This document shows positions 19,553 to 29,933 of a stretch of 64,000 bases of DNA, piece after piece (the first letter of the stretch is position 1; each line of letters starts with the position of its first letter). The position numbers and the translations under genes are program-made. Origin of the DNA: Daphnia carinata. Its lineage: Eukaryota > Arthropoda > Branchiopoda > Diplostraca > Daphniidae. The stretch lies in assembly GCF_022539665.2 (NCBI RefSeq), contig NC_081338.1, forward strand, positions 620,001 to 684,000, read 5' to 3'. Under the pieces are notes generated by a model that did no database searches, was not told the origin of the DNA, and worked only from the letters and a program-made list of their open reading frames with translations.

Positions 19553-20098
19553 ATGTTCACGTTCGATTTAATTCTTCAAAACCTTCGCGTTTTCGAATGT
19601 GCTCTTATGTGTTTTGTTGATTATAACTTTCCCAGTGATCGGAGCCGTTTTGGTCGTTTTTCTCCGTATGACCTTGCGGAGTTTCTGGATATCTTCACAA
19701 GAGCGTATAAGGACAATGTCCTTTTGGATTCTCCGTTACCCTTCTCGGCTCCATGGGTAAATGACTATTACTACAGGTAGTAATCCTTTCATAATTTTTT
19801 CTATTTCCTTTCATACTAATGTTTCTCTCTTCTTATTAGCACATATCCTGGTTATGCCAGGTACCGAAATTATTTTTCACATTTTCATGGGCTTCTTCTT
19901 TGGTGGTTTGAGTCCGATGAGGACATTTACCATCCGACTCCTCGCCGCTCTGACTTTCATGAGGAAGTGACCCAAGCTGAAATGCAAGCAAGGGAGGATG
20001 CCCGACTTGTTCGGCTTGATGTTCTAAACGCCGAAGCTGAATATCACGGCGTCGAAGATCACGATTTTTTAGATTATACTGTTAATCGTGAAGAATAA
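19553..20098 (+). CDS. Two-exon gene of unknown function
   Basis: Exon 1 (ATG 19553 to 19776) and exon 2 (19840-20098) are separated by a 63-nt intron with GT (19777) and TTATTAG (19833-19839); the phase is consistent and gives about 160 residues. Exon 1 is aromatic and hydrophobic (LILQNLRVFECALMCF). Exon 2 has TYPGYARYRNYFSHFHG, then an acidic end (EVTQAEMQAREDARLVRL ... YTVNREE). A polyadenylation signal AATAAA follows at about 20122. The frame is open upstream of the ATG to an AG at about 19526, so a further 5' exon is possible. I do not recognise the family. It may be host or belong to the mobile sequence around it. Confidence 0.5.
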
Positions 20099-20379
20099 TT
20101 GTACATTTTTGTTTTTTAAACAATAAACTTTTTCTAGGTACAATAGTCTTTTCGATTCGAATTCACAGTACGTAGCTCCTAAAACATTTAACGTTTGTAA
20201 TAAAGGTGGGATTGGCGTCATGTCACTGGGCGTCTTTTTTGAGATTTGCCTTACTTGTGGATGTTCCGTGGAAATTTCTCTACTAGAAGTTCACACTGCA
20301 ACATGGTATGTACAGCCTGTAATTTCATTCTGAATTCTGCTTAAACGTACACACGTTGCAATTCTATGTCCCAATTAGT

Positions 20380-21290
20380 GTGAAAGCCGTGGAACGTTCT
20401 ACTTCAACTATTGCTCGGAGACCAAAGCTTGCTGTTGACATTGGTTTACTGAAAGGGTACTTAGGTAAGTGACATTCATGAAGTAACATATCACAATGTG
20501 TGGATTTGATTTTTGTGTTTACGTTCAGACGAGAAAGCCCCTGTTACAAAGATTGCTGAATTGCTGAAGATCAGCAGAAGAACTGTGTTTTGAGTCTTAA
20601 AGAGGGCACATCCTACAGGTAAACCAAAGGTATCTGATGCAGAACTAGACACATATATGTTCAGATATGTCAGATCTCACAGATATGTTAAGATGCAATC
20701 CAAATTGGTAACGTTAACTATTGCATTTACATTACAGTATCAAACAGACTCTCAACAAAGCATCTACATTGTTCGAACACTGGTTAGCAGGTGTTCAGAG
20801 GCTGCAACATTTCAACAAATGTTGTTCTATATCAAAAATAACTGCGTGCAACTTATGGGAGATCAGGCAAATGTAAAATGCACCCATGATTGGATGGATA
20901 AAGCATCGGGTGTAGAAAGTTAAAGCTCCACTGCCTTTGTGATACATTGATGGCCACCATAAAATGAATCGGTAATTTATTCATTTATGATCATGTTTTC
21001 ATTACTGTCATGAGTTCCCTTTATTGTTAGCTATCATGTTACTTATAGATTCACCATTCACGGAGCCATTGATGGTTATTCGCGCTTGATCGCCTACATT
21101 TCCTTCAACAATAAAAAATTTTCCGAAACTGTAATTGCTTCATTTAAGAAAGCAGTCAGCGAGTGGAGCTATTCGGCCAACGTAAATTGAAACTATTTCT
21201 GGAATGGCTTGTACAGATTTCATGAAATATCTATAATTTTTAAAATACGATTTAAGTCCGATCATGGCCGTGAAAACGTTCTAGTTGCCG
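20380..21290 (+). pseudogene. Integrase-core domain gene, broken
   Basis: Three or four exon-like pieces match the single-domain integrase-core proteins common in invertebrates and fish. There is a helix-turn-helix piece TKIAELLKISRRTVF (about 20545), interrupted by TGA. Next comes YIDGHHKMNR (about 20943-20972), a GT...AG intron, and then TIHGAIDGYSRLIAYISF (about 21055) and FKSDHGRENVLV (about 21250). The DG and SDHG aspartates correspond to catalytic positions. Stops and lost sequence between 21185 and 21245 show it is inactive. Such genes are thought to derive from transposon integrases. Confidence 0.6.
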
Positions 21291-22071
21291 TTTGTATAAT
21301 AAACGCAAGAAGTGGATGGAGAAGAACAAGAAAAATCTAACCAATCAAATTGTTCGTCTGACGTTAAAACAGTCTTTCCGACTGGCACACCGGTGTCTTT
21401 ATTGATAAAGCATTCCAAAGAAACAAAATGATTGAACTCTGAGTAAAAAACCATGAAATACGACACCACAAACAGGTGAACAAGTAAAAAAAATTACATT
21501 TGACTAAACCCAAACGAGATACTTAAAATTGCATCGATCCATCCAGCTTCGATATCATTATATGTTTCAACGATTGATATAGTTAATTGGGCACATCCAA
21601 CACAGGTGTTTGCTGTACGCCGGAACCGGTGACAATCATCGTACATCTTGAAATTCAGCTTGTATCAGAAACTGTCCTAAGAAATGGGAACAATCTTTAA
21701 TCCGGTCCATCTGCCACGTTGTTTAGGAATTCAATAAAGAAATTGTACGAAATTGCCTGGCATATCTTCGTTTCTTGGCTACAGAATAGCAGAGGGTCTG
21801 GATTGTTGTTTAATGACTCCACTATTAGAGCAACGGTAACTGGGATGTTCATAAAGTTCGATTGCACTTGTTTGTCGCTATATTGAAATACAACAAATTA
21901 TTGCTGAGTGTAAAATATAGTTGTTTTATTGGTTTGTTACCTCACTTCAGCTATAAAGCCGTTAAGCCTCTGATAAACGGATGGTAACGATTGGGACTAC
22001 CGTTGAAATCCTTCCAAGCCGCTATCACCAATTTTGGGCACAGACCGACTTGAACTACAGCGAGGCCTAAG

Positions 22072-22817
22072 TGTAACGAATCGTCTAGCGAAGCCTCTTC
22101 CTACCTTCTTTTTCAAATAGACTAGAATCTTATACCTGTAACCCCTTGTTATTCAGAGCCTTCATTAACTAACCTAGTTATAAAACTCCCTTAAGAATAA
22201 AATAAATAACGAAGACATGTCTCGGCACGTTGGCTAAAAATAGATTTATTTGGGTTGGTCTGAGATTGCCCGCAATGGCCTAAAACCGTCCGACCAATTT
22301 TTAGCTATCGTCCAAATTCGTTCGATACCGCCCGAATTTGCCCGGCTATACCTCTCCATTGCGCCCAAAATCGCCCGATACCGCCCGATATTGCCGCCTA
22401 TCTTTTAACACTGCCCCGTATGATTCCCACGGTCGATGGCTAACATATAAAAAGCCATCGACAACTCGCAGTAGTTAGTCGTCCCTTAAGAGAGCTATCT
22501 CGTGTGTACCTCAGCATCCTTCCGAGCCGCTACCTCATCCTCATTAGCTGAAGCGTAAGTCCCCTTCCTAGTACTATTCGCTACTTGTCTTAGTTGTCCC
22601 TTATTAGTGTATGCCCAAGTAATAGATACGTAATTGCAGGCCTTGCCTCCCGACCTGTTCATTCGATTGACTACTTGTGGTATTTGAATACACGATTATT
22701 CTAAAAACACGTATTGTCTTGTGCTTACCTGTATGCGACATTGTGAGTAACAGCGCCGCTTTTAGTTTTATTTCTCCGTATTGGAAGGAACATGACAACG
22801 TCGTGTCCTCCTTTACA
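22072..22817 (+). mobile_element. Solo LTR with TAAG target duplication
   Basis: The 746-bp segment starts TGTAACGAATCG and ends CTCCTTTACA, flanked by TAAG at 22068-22071 and 22818-22821. It has a TATA box (CATATAAAAAG, about 22446) and a compositionally odd stretch rich in CGCCCGATA/TTGCCCG words at 22260-22400. The TGTAACGAA start is shared with the LTR at 44859 and with the Gypsy copy 1 LTR (6107). The insertion lies on the splice acceptor of the HECT-type gene. Confidence 0.8.
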
Positions 22818-23276
22818 TAAGCATTGAAGAGAAGTAAATTAATAAAAATTGTGTACTTAATTGGAGGAGCATTTAAACTTTACCAAGGAAAATCCCCAAC
22901 ATGTAATAGATTTCATCTATACCGACTAACTCTAAACCAACATCTGTTTCCTTATGAGAAAATACAGAATTGCCGTAGTCTACTCTCATAGACAAGAATT
23001 CCCTACGCAGTCCGCCTCCGTCTACTCCGGCCTCCAGTTAATGAAAATAATGTTATATATGCTTTAAAACTTGCAACTTACAGAAAGAAGGGATCTTTTG
23101 AAAGCTTGATCCCCTCAAGCTTGAACCCCCAGACGCTGGCTTCATCGTCGGACATTTGACTAATTTCTTTGTCGCAAACATTGGTGTGCGCTTCCAGTAC
23201 TTCGATAAGCATAACTTTACCGCAATACACGCATGTTTCCGTGCAGTCATCTTCTTCCGATTCGCTTTGGGAATAG

Positions 23277-23528
23277 TGTAACAACTCTGGGTTAAGGTTC
23301 GTTTATTAGACGCACTCACAAGATACAGCACTAACACAGATGACAACTCAATCGACTATTCGACAACGCTGACACAACAACTCAATGAATGACTACTTGA
23401 CTACTGTTCAACTATCAACTAACTAACCCCTCTGGCTTATCAGAGTCGGGCTTTTAAGGCTCCCGACATCCGGCCAGACCGGCAATGCTAGCCAACGTCT
23501 GACTTGCGAATCGCCTATTGGCGCTACA
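23277..23528 (-). mobile_element. Solo LTR of the gag-only element family, with ATAG target duplication
   Basis: The sequence from GTAACAACTCTGGGTTAAGG to TTGGCGCTACA matches the LTRs at 40760-41090 and 43251-43555, but lacks the CATCATGCGATAGGCGACAAAG block. ATAG flanks it at 23273-23276 and 23529-23532. Orientation is minus, by comparison with the full element. It interrupts the coding frame of the HECT-type gene between an acidic run (SQSESEEDD) and EKDIVIADSY. Confidence 0.9.
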
Positions 23529-24340
23529 ATAGGAATCTGCAATAACTATGTCTTTCTCGAGGGGAGCATAGTTAACTTTTCCATCCACAACTGGACCTTG
23601 GCCGATAAGGTACAACGTTTTTCCATTCTTTTGTGATTTTAACATTTTAAATCCACCAACAAGCTCGGGGAAAATACTAAAAAGAAGAAGATTATTATTG
23701 CAATTCGCTCGTCTGTACACTGTTTTTATGCATTACGTTTCAATTTTTCAGTTTTAACGGTTTGCTTGTCGTCTGTGTCCAAAAACTCCATAGTTCTTCC
23801 CCATAGTCCAGAATTTTCTAATGCTACTACATTAGTCGGTTTAGGAACAGGCATTGAAGGACATTTTTTGTCCAAACATCGGAAATTTTTTTCAAATTCG
23901 TGTTTCTCTAAAAATGTAAATATAAATTTAAGAATCACCAAAACACACAACAATTTGCTAAATCAAACCATTTTTTTTTATCAAACAGCTTGCTTCGTTC
24001 CTGGCGTCTTTCGTCTTCAAGTTTTGATTCCCTTCGAGGATTCTTTTGAAGCCTTTTAAGCTTGTTTCTTTTTGATGAGCTACAACCCGATGTTGAAGGG
24101 CCTGGATATAGTTGAATGATTTTGTTAAAGCTTTAAAATATTTACATTTTTACGAAAGAAGTTCCAAAAAACGAATACGTTGGAAGAATAAACTAATACC
24201 AAAATAGCCCAATTATTAATTAATTATAGAACTTTTACCATAAAACTTGTCCTCTTTTTCTTTCTCTTCGTCTATGTCGCTCGACTCCTCCAATTATTAA
24301 AAAAACTTCTTGAACATTCCCCCAATTTTTTTCGATCCAT

Positions 24341-26110
24341 GTTGCCGTTTTAATTCGTGTGTGCACAATGTGTCATCGGTTCACAGTTATAAATTCACTT
24401 TAAAAACCAAAGTTGTTGTAACAGTAATAAGATCGGATTGCTAACTGAAAAGTAAAAAGCCAACTGGAAAATTTGCTCACGTTTCGCGCAAGTGTTTTGA
24501 GTTTTGAAGATCCGCCTCTACTACCCTATCCTTTTTTCCCACGAAAGCAGTTGGCCAATCAACTCGCCGAGCAACGAACGCGAAATTTTTTTTTTACAAT
24601 ACCATTGGTTGTTTTTTCAAAACATCTGCCTTTCTTAAATATGTCCTCGACTCCCTCACGTCTTTCCTAAAGCTAATACGTGGTATCCCCCAAAAATTCA
24701 TATTTTTCACATATCACCCAACCTCTCGCGCCCCTTAAACAATATTCTTACACGTGCGTTAAATATACGGCCGTCGGGGTTAAAAAAAAAACAATCAGTT
24801 AGGCGTGGGAACATATTTTCTAGACACAAAAACGGATAAATAACAAGGTTTGTTAAACTAAATGATATCGTTAAGCAGGTAGGCTAATTAACTAGCTAAT
24901 TAGCTAAATTTCATTCCAGTTAAAATTAAGATAGTCGACTAGGGGGGGGGGCAGGAGTAGATTAGGGATGTAAACAAAATTGAATTAGTCTTGGTAGTCT
25001 TCATTCGTTCCATGTAAATGTCCAGAATTCCAATAACACCACCGTTATTTATTGTACAACTTTAACTTTAACCAATCACCCAACGATTACAATTTGCCAT
25101 GAAAAGTAATATCGTCGAACCTGCCTGATCCATATGAAACGTAAGTATAAAGCCAAAGGTTCACATTCACGCATAATATCATAACATATAATAAGGTTTT
25201 TCGTTGTGAAAACCCAGCATTTCACCCATCCCAATGAGTCGACACACGAACGCAAACTAGACACATAGTCAATTAACACCAAACATCAATTGACATCTAG
25301 ATTTAAAATACAACTAACTGAAACTTAGTAATGTAAATTTGTAGATAAGTTTATTTTCCAATCAAATTGAGGATCAGATGAGTTCCCATTAAAAAAAAAC
25401 ACAAAAGGCTTTATCACTGAAAATGATCTTTTCTATATTATAGTGACACAGGCAAAATCACAAGTTTAGATATCTTACGACACATGCCTTAACTTGGATA
25501 AACTTCTTTCGAAGATTCCAAATTTCAACTGACTTGGGGTTATTGCAAATTATCAGAGGGATCAAACAACTCCCCCCCCTTTTTTTCTTGTATCCCTCTT
25601 CCCTCTGCACGCGGTCTAAACCGCCTACATACCTCAAACATATTTGCTATACGACTAAAGTATTAACATTGACCAACTTGACACAATTAAACCAAACAAA
25701 CCCTAAAGGTTGATACTTCACAAACCCAATACGCCGAACAAAAAACCAAAACGTAGAGATAAAAAAACCCTCAGCAGAGAAAAAACCTGACTTTTCCAGG
25801 AGAAAAATAACTCTGTTGGGGAAAAAATTGTGAGGGAAACAAGGAAAACTGAAAACATGGGGTAAAGACTTGTCCATCTCTTCCTCCACTTGACACTGCC
25901 GACACTTCCGCGGGTGGAAAAAAGGCCCGTCTGGCTAGTCATCTTGGCCAAAAACATCCGTCCTGTTATCCGCATTTTGTGGCCTCTTGCCTGCCCTGGC
26001 TGGTTGAACCATGACACGATGGAGTGAAGAGCATAAACAAAGGTAACCCACAAGACAATTTAAGTCCAACCAACAAAATAAATGAATTGATCAAAAAAAC
26101 AGGGTGGGAC
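24341..26110. other. Intergenic, no supported gene
   Basis: AT-rich sequence with homopolymer runs (for example a G run near 24945 and a C run near 25572). The open frames on either strand show no domain or splice logic. Confidence 0.4.
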
Positions 26111-26124
26111 TGGTGGGTAGACGT

Positions 26125-26248
26125 ACCCTTAGGGTCGTCTCTTCATTTATTTTCTCATACAATTCTAATAATCCATCGGGATCGCTTCGCGATCCCTTTG
26201 ATAATTTGCAATTGTATAGCGAAAAACATTTCGCTAGACCCTAAGGGT
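26125..26248. repeat. Inverted repeat pair and hairpin at the DIRS-like 3' end
   Basis: ACCCTTAGGGTC (26125-26136) and GACCCTAAGGGT (26237-26248) are exact reverse complements. Between them GGGATCGC and GCGATCCC (26178-26196) make an eight-base stem with a three-base loop. DIRS elements carry inverted or split repeats used for circular intermediates, so this position is fitting, but the second copy of the terminal repeat is not seen. Confidence 0.55.
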
Positions 26249-26269
26249 GACTTCAAAGGCCCACTTAAA

Positions 26270-27400
26270 TTAAATTTGTGCTCCAAGATTCATTGTGCCG
26301 ACCGACGGCCCTGCACTTCTCTTGTAAAAACGGGTGAACGTAGACTCTCTAGTCCACTGCCCCGCCCGTAAAATTGCATCCACAGCTACGTCATTGCGCA
26401 CAGCTTTAGATGCGCAGCGCCTCTTGTAGAATGAGCCCCAAAGATCGTTGTGTAAACTCCCGCCAACCTCAGAAAGGTCTTGATCCACCTGCCGATCGTT
26501 TTGGCAGTTACGGGCTCGTGTGGCGCTATGAGAGCAATAAAAACTCTGCCACTATTGGTCGCGTTCCTAAAAGCATGAGTACGCTCAACGAAATTTTCCA
26601 AGGCCAACACAGACTTTTGTCCGGGCAGGCTTTCACTTTTGTGGACTGAAGCTGCCCGTTGCGCTGAGTCTTCCTTAACGACACTAAGGAAAGCCTCACC
26701 TCCCCGCTCGAAAAAAAAATTTAACTCAGGTCAATTGCGGAGATTTCCGACACTCTCGTTAGGGAAACCAACGTTATCAAGGTGACCGTCTTGTAGGCCA
26801 GCATTAATAGTGGCAAACGCTGAATCTCTTCTAACGATGAAACGAAAGAGAAAACTTGGTATGGATCCCACATCGCGCTATACTTAGGCTTAGGCGGGTT
26901 TTTGTTGTAGCAACCCCTTAATAGTTCGACAACCAGCGGATGCTCCCCCAGCGAAGACCCTTCCACGTTACCCAGTGTTTTCGATAGCATGGAGCGATGA
27001 ACATTAACTGTGCTATACGACTTGCCCAAAGCATGCAAGTCTGACTCAGTTGCGGCGAAAAGCCTCGCCTTTCGAAGCCACGCCGGAGAGTTTCCAAGCG
27101 GCCAGGTGTAGTGCGCCGGTCGTCAGGAGCGGATGTGCTTCTTCCAATGCTGAGGTTAGTAATGTGGGACTCGGGTGAAGCAAGCGAGGAACGTCGCACG
27201 CTAGCTCCACCAAAAGCGGAAACCAAGGTTGACCAATCCAAACTGGGCAAATAAAAACAACAGTAGCTTGCTCACGTCTACTTTTTTCCAGACACAAGAA
27301 AATTAAACAAAAGGCGGGAAAACGTACGCCGCCAACCCACCCCAATTCAAGCGAAATCATTGGTTGCCATAGCTTCTGGCTGAGGCCTCCAGGAAACAAA
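26270..27400 (-). pseudogene. DIRS-like tyrosine recombinase, frameshifted
   Basis: Three overlapping frames carry it. At 27038-26721 the N-terminal part reads STVNVHRSMLSKTLGNVEG and LITLVSLTRVSEISAIDL, the Arg of VSLTRVSEI matching the first catalytic Arg region. At 26610-26386 is the HxxR box (FGAHSTRGAA). At 26488-26270 the end is ILRAGQWTRESTFTRFYKR, with the Tyr nucleophile in RFYKR. The enzyme would insert circular DNA copies by site-specific strand exchange. Frameshifts near 26720 and 26440 break it. Confidence 0.8.
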
Positions 27401-28330
27401 AGACGCTAACTGCGCATTCCAAGGGGCAGCAAACAGGTCCATCTCGGATGGCCAAATGTTATTAACGTAAGAAAAAACCGTCGGACTTAGCCTCCAATCA
27501 CTTGTGTCCGCCGAGCGTGACTCTTCATCCGCCTCCACGTTAAGCCTGCCAGATAAGTGTACCGCTTCCACGGCAACGCCACGCTCTTTACACCAATCCA
27601 TCAATGACTTTGAGGCCATCGAGAGCGCCACCGACTTCGTACCACCGCATTTGTTGATGTAAGCGACGACAGTTGTGTTGTCAAGAAAAATGCGAATAGC
27701 GATATTTCTTGACGCCGCTGTGAACGACTGAATAGAGTCCAGGGCCCCCGTATTCTTACGCCATTGAAACATGCCCCCCAGCCCGAAAGAGACGCATCTG
27801 CACAGATTTCCAAGTCAGGCACTTTAGGGAAGAACAATCTCTCTTTCGACGCGTCCAGGTTGCACACCCACCACTCCAAATCCACTCGCGCACCTTCCGA
27901 TAAAAAAACAGCTCGAGCTCAAGTCAAAGTCGAATTTTTTGGCCGGCTCAATGTAAAAGCGCTGCATGCTTCGGTAATGCGACTGAGCGAACGGTATCGA
28001 CGGGATAGCCCAAGTAAAGTTCCCGAGAATAGATGCAATCTCCCTGAGGGTAATTTTGTTTTTATCCAACGCCGCTTGACACATGGCTCTCACCGATAAG
28101 ACCTTCTTAACCGGCAGCGCAAAAGACATGCGCTTAGAGTTTACCATTAAACCCAAATATTCTATGATCTGGGTGGGTTTCAGCACCGATTTTGACCAAT
28201 TCAGTAAAAAAACCTCCCACACGGCACATGTTCACTTTTTCCAAACATGCCACTTCCTGGGAACTACCTAAAAGGCTCTTAGCCTCCCCAGCGCATCAAT
28301 CATACGGTTGAGATATACTGAGGAGGGCCA
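27347..28330 (-). pseudogene. DIRS-like reverse transcriptase/RNase H, partial
   Basis: The frame 28222-27824 has LLNWSKSVLKPTQIIEYLGL and IASILGNFTWAIPSIPFAQ, the typical end of DIRS RT. RNase H follows in 27885-27601 (EICADASLSGWGACFNG) and 27772-27347 (IRIFLDNTTVVAYINKCGG, and VEAVHLSGRLNVEADEESR). The catalytic YLDD block of RT lies upstream of what is preserved; a separate YLDD fragment of the same type occurs at 29300-29439. Confidence 0.85.
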
Positions 28331-29051
28331 CAAGATGCTGGAAAATTGTGGAGAAACATGCCAATATTTTCAATTCAAGAAATTGTTGGTGATATGCTCA
28401 GGAGTGCTTTAGGAGATCCCTCCATGAAAGTAAGACTCGTGAGTTTTAAAGTATCACAAAAACATTTGGCTCAAGTAGAATTGTTAGATAATGTAAATTT
28501 TGGGGTTTACCATTTCAAATTAGAATCAAAAATTAGAAATTTAGAATTAGGTAACGATAGTAGTATGAAATAGCAAAAATTTTTAGGAAATTGCAAAAGT
28601 TTGTTATGACCACTATAAAGTGCAATATGAGTAATAAATATTTCTGATTTTGCTCTAATAGTATTTTGTTAAATGAACTCTATTAAATACAATATAGTTC
28701 ATGTTCTCCTGTAATTTTAATTAAAATGGCATAAGAAAAAAAGGTTTTGTGAACCATTTAAGTATGAGTAAACACCATCGGTATTTTAAAAAGAAAAATG
28801 CGTATAAGCCGACGTTTTTTACGCTGTATATTGCCTACCGGATTGGAGGCTCATCGTTCCAAGTGGAACAACTTTGAAAATAGTCCTATCTCTAAATGGG
28901 AATAGCACTAATGCCTTGGTAACTTGGGAGTGACCTAAAATATTTTTAAAGTCAGTCCTTTTTCATCGCCAATTCCAATAAAAGATCAAGCTTTTGAATG
29001 TGAATAAACCATTTCAAATATTCTATTGTCCTTTAATATTCATTTTTTATT
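28331..29051. other. AT-rich intergenic stretch
   Basis: No supported gene. One open frame at 28346-28573 (75 aa) has no recognisable motif. Confidence 0.35.
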
Positions 29052-29299
29052 TTAATTACATTTAAATGCTTCTATAATTGGTCTATAACGGTTCTATAAT
29101 TGGTTCTGTATTGGTTCTTTTCTATATGCTAATACCATGGGAGGTTATTGGTACTACTTGAGGATGATGCAAGAGGGACTGAAGAGCCTGTCAGGCAGCA
29201 GCCAGGGAACCAAAAAGAAGATTCTAAGAGGAATCGAGGACGGTTATGGGGAAGACTGGGGAGAATAGTAGGATGTTCTACTTAGGAGCCAGTCGTGCC
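29052..29299. repeat. Dispersed repeat, copy A
   Basis: About 250 bp, from TTAATTACATTTAAATGCT to GCCGTGTGGG, recurs in the same direction after the assembly gap at 39898-40165. Shared words include GAAGAGCCTGTCAGGCAGCA and GGACGGTTATGG. The copies differ by substitutions and small indels, so they are an old pair rather than a recent target duplication. Confidence 0.75.
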
Positions 29300-29439
29300 G
29301 TGTGGGCTAGGCTCTGAATTAGTCCCACAACTTTCCCAATGTCCGCTCGAAGGCCGTCCTTTGACGCATTCATGATGAGAATGTCATCTAGATAAATTAC
29401 AAGCCTAATACCCTCTCTTCGTAACACGGCCATAACTAC
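29300..29439 (-). pseudogene. DIRS-type RT fragment with YLDD motif
   Basis: Minus-strand translation reads REGIRLVIYLDDILIMNAS followed by KVVGLIQSL, the catalytic block of a DIRS-group RT. The 5' LTR of the retrovirus-like element starts right beside it, so that element integrated into this older fragment. Confidence 0.8.
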
Positions 29440-29804
29440 TGTAATGAGTCAATATACACTTTCATGTATACTTGACGGTAGCCTATGCTATCCTTGACGT
29501 AGGTGTGACGCGTAGTGTACACACTACGTCACCACCTATCGAATATGAGCCGCTCTGAGTATGTTTAGCGCAGCGCCTCCATGACACGGAGTTGGGTATG
29601 GCGCGTGGTATACAGCCATCGCGCCATGACCTTGTCACGCCCCCGCCGTCTAAGCGTGATGCTAATTATCACCGTGACGTGCGCTGCTGTAGCCCCTTAC
29701 TGCTATATAAACCCGTGTTTCTTAATCATTCATCAGAGTTGCCTTTGCTCTCTCACTGTGTGCACTTGTACTGGGGTATAATAAACGGTTATGAGAACCT
29801 TACA
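29440..29804 (+). repeat. 5' LTR of the retrovirus-like element
   Basis: It starts TGTAATGAG and ends CCTTACA (365 bp). TATATAA is at 29704-29710, an initiator-like TCAGA about 30 bases on (29733), and AATAAA at 29780-29785, giving a U3-R-U5 layout. An imperfect palindrome is centred near 29519. Confidence 0.8.
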
Positions 29805-29806
29805 TT

Positions 29807-29824
29807 TGGAGGTCCCAACGAGAC
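29807..29824 (+). other. Primer-binding site, tRNA-Gln-like
   Basis: TGGAGGTCCCAACGAGAC starts two bases after the LTR. It matches the complement of the 3' end of animal tRNA-Gln (GGTCCCA acceptor) with about two mismatches, by memory of the tRNA consensus. Confidence 0.6.
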
Positions 29825-29921
29825 ATTCAGATATATAAAAGGTTCACCGTAATAAACCCTAAAAGTACATGCGTACCACATGAAGTAAGAGCAAAATATA
29901 CAAGTCCGAAGTTGACGTAGA

Positions 29922-29930
29922 CGAGGTAAG
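29922..29930 (+). promoter_or_regulatory. Candidate splice donor for env mRNA
   Basis: GAG/GTAAGC, with the GT at 29926-29927, is close to the ideal donor consensus and sits eight bases before the gag ATG. Use would remove gag and pol from the message. See the acceptor at 36347-36348. Confidence 0.65.
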
Positions 29931-29933
29931 CGA

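Larger units (their letters stand above)
21700..24340 (-). pseudogene. HECT-type gene (G2E3-like/transposon-associated family) broken by two solo LTRs
   Basis: Exons can be followed on the minus strand. An acidic exon (SSDIDEEKEKEDKFYG, about 24290-24235) is followed by a basic one (KRLQKNPRRESKLEDERR, about 24105-23990) and 23907-23737 (KNFRCLDKKCPSMPVPKP). The next exon, 23676-23082, has GGFKMLKSQKNGKTLYLIG and a CxxC...H...C cluster (CVYCGKVMLIEVLEAHTNVC). Then 23031-22884 carries VDGGGLRREFLSM, a typical HECT-domain start, and joins in phase to a 22071-21977 exon (LAVVQVGLCPKLVIAAW). Donors GTAAGT (23081) and GTAAAG (22883) are good. A solo LTR sits in the 23676-23082 exon and another at the 22071 acceptor. 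A HECT E3 active-site cysteine exon is not found. Confidence 0.55.
26110..28330 (-). mobile_element. DIRS-like tyrosine-recombinase retroelement, 5'-truncated
   Basis: On the minus strand a DIRS-type RT/RNase H is followed by a tyrosine recombinase, the order of DIRS-group elements, which integrate without an LTR integrase. The frames are broken, gag and the first part of RT are missing, and I found no split terminal repeats. The 3' side (26125-26248) has paired inverted repeats that may be part of the terminal structure. Confidence 0.85.
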
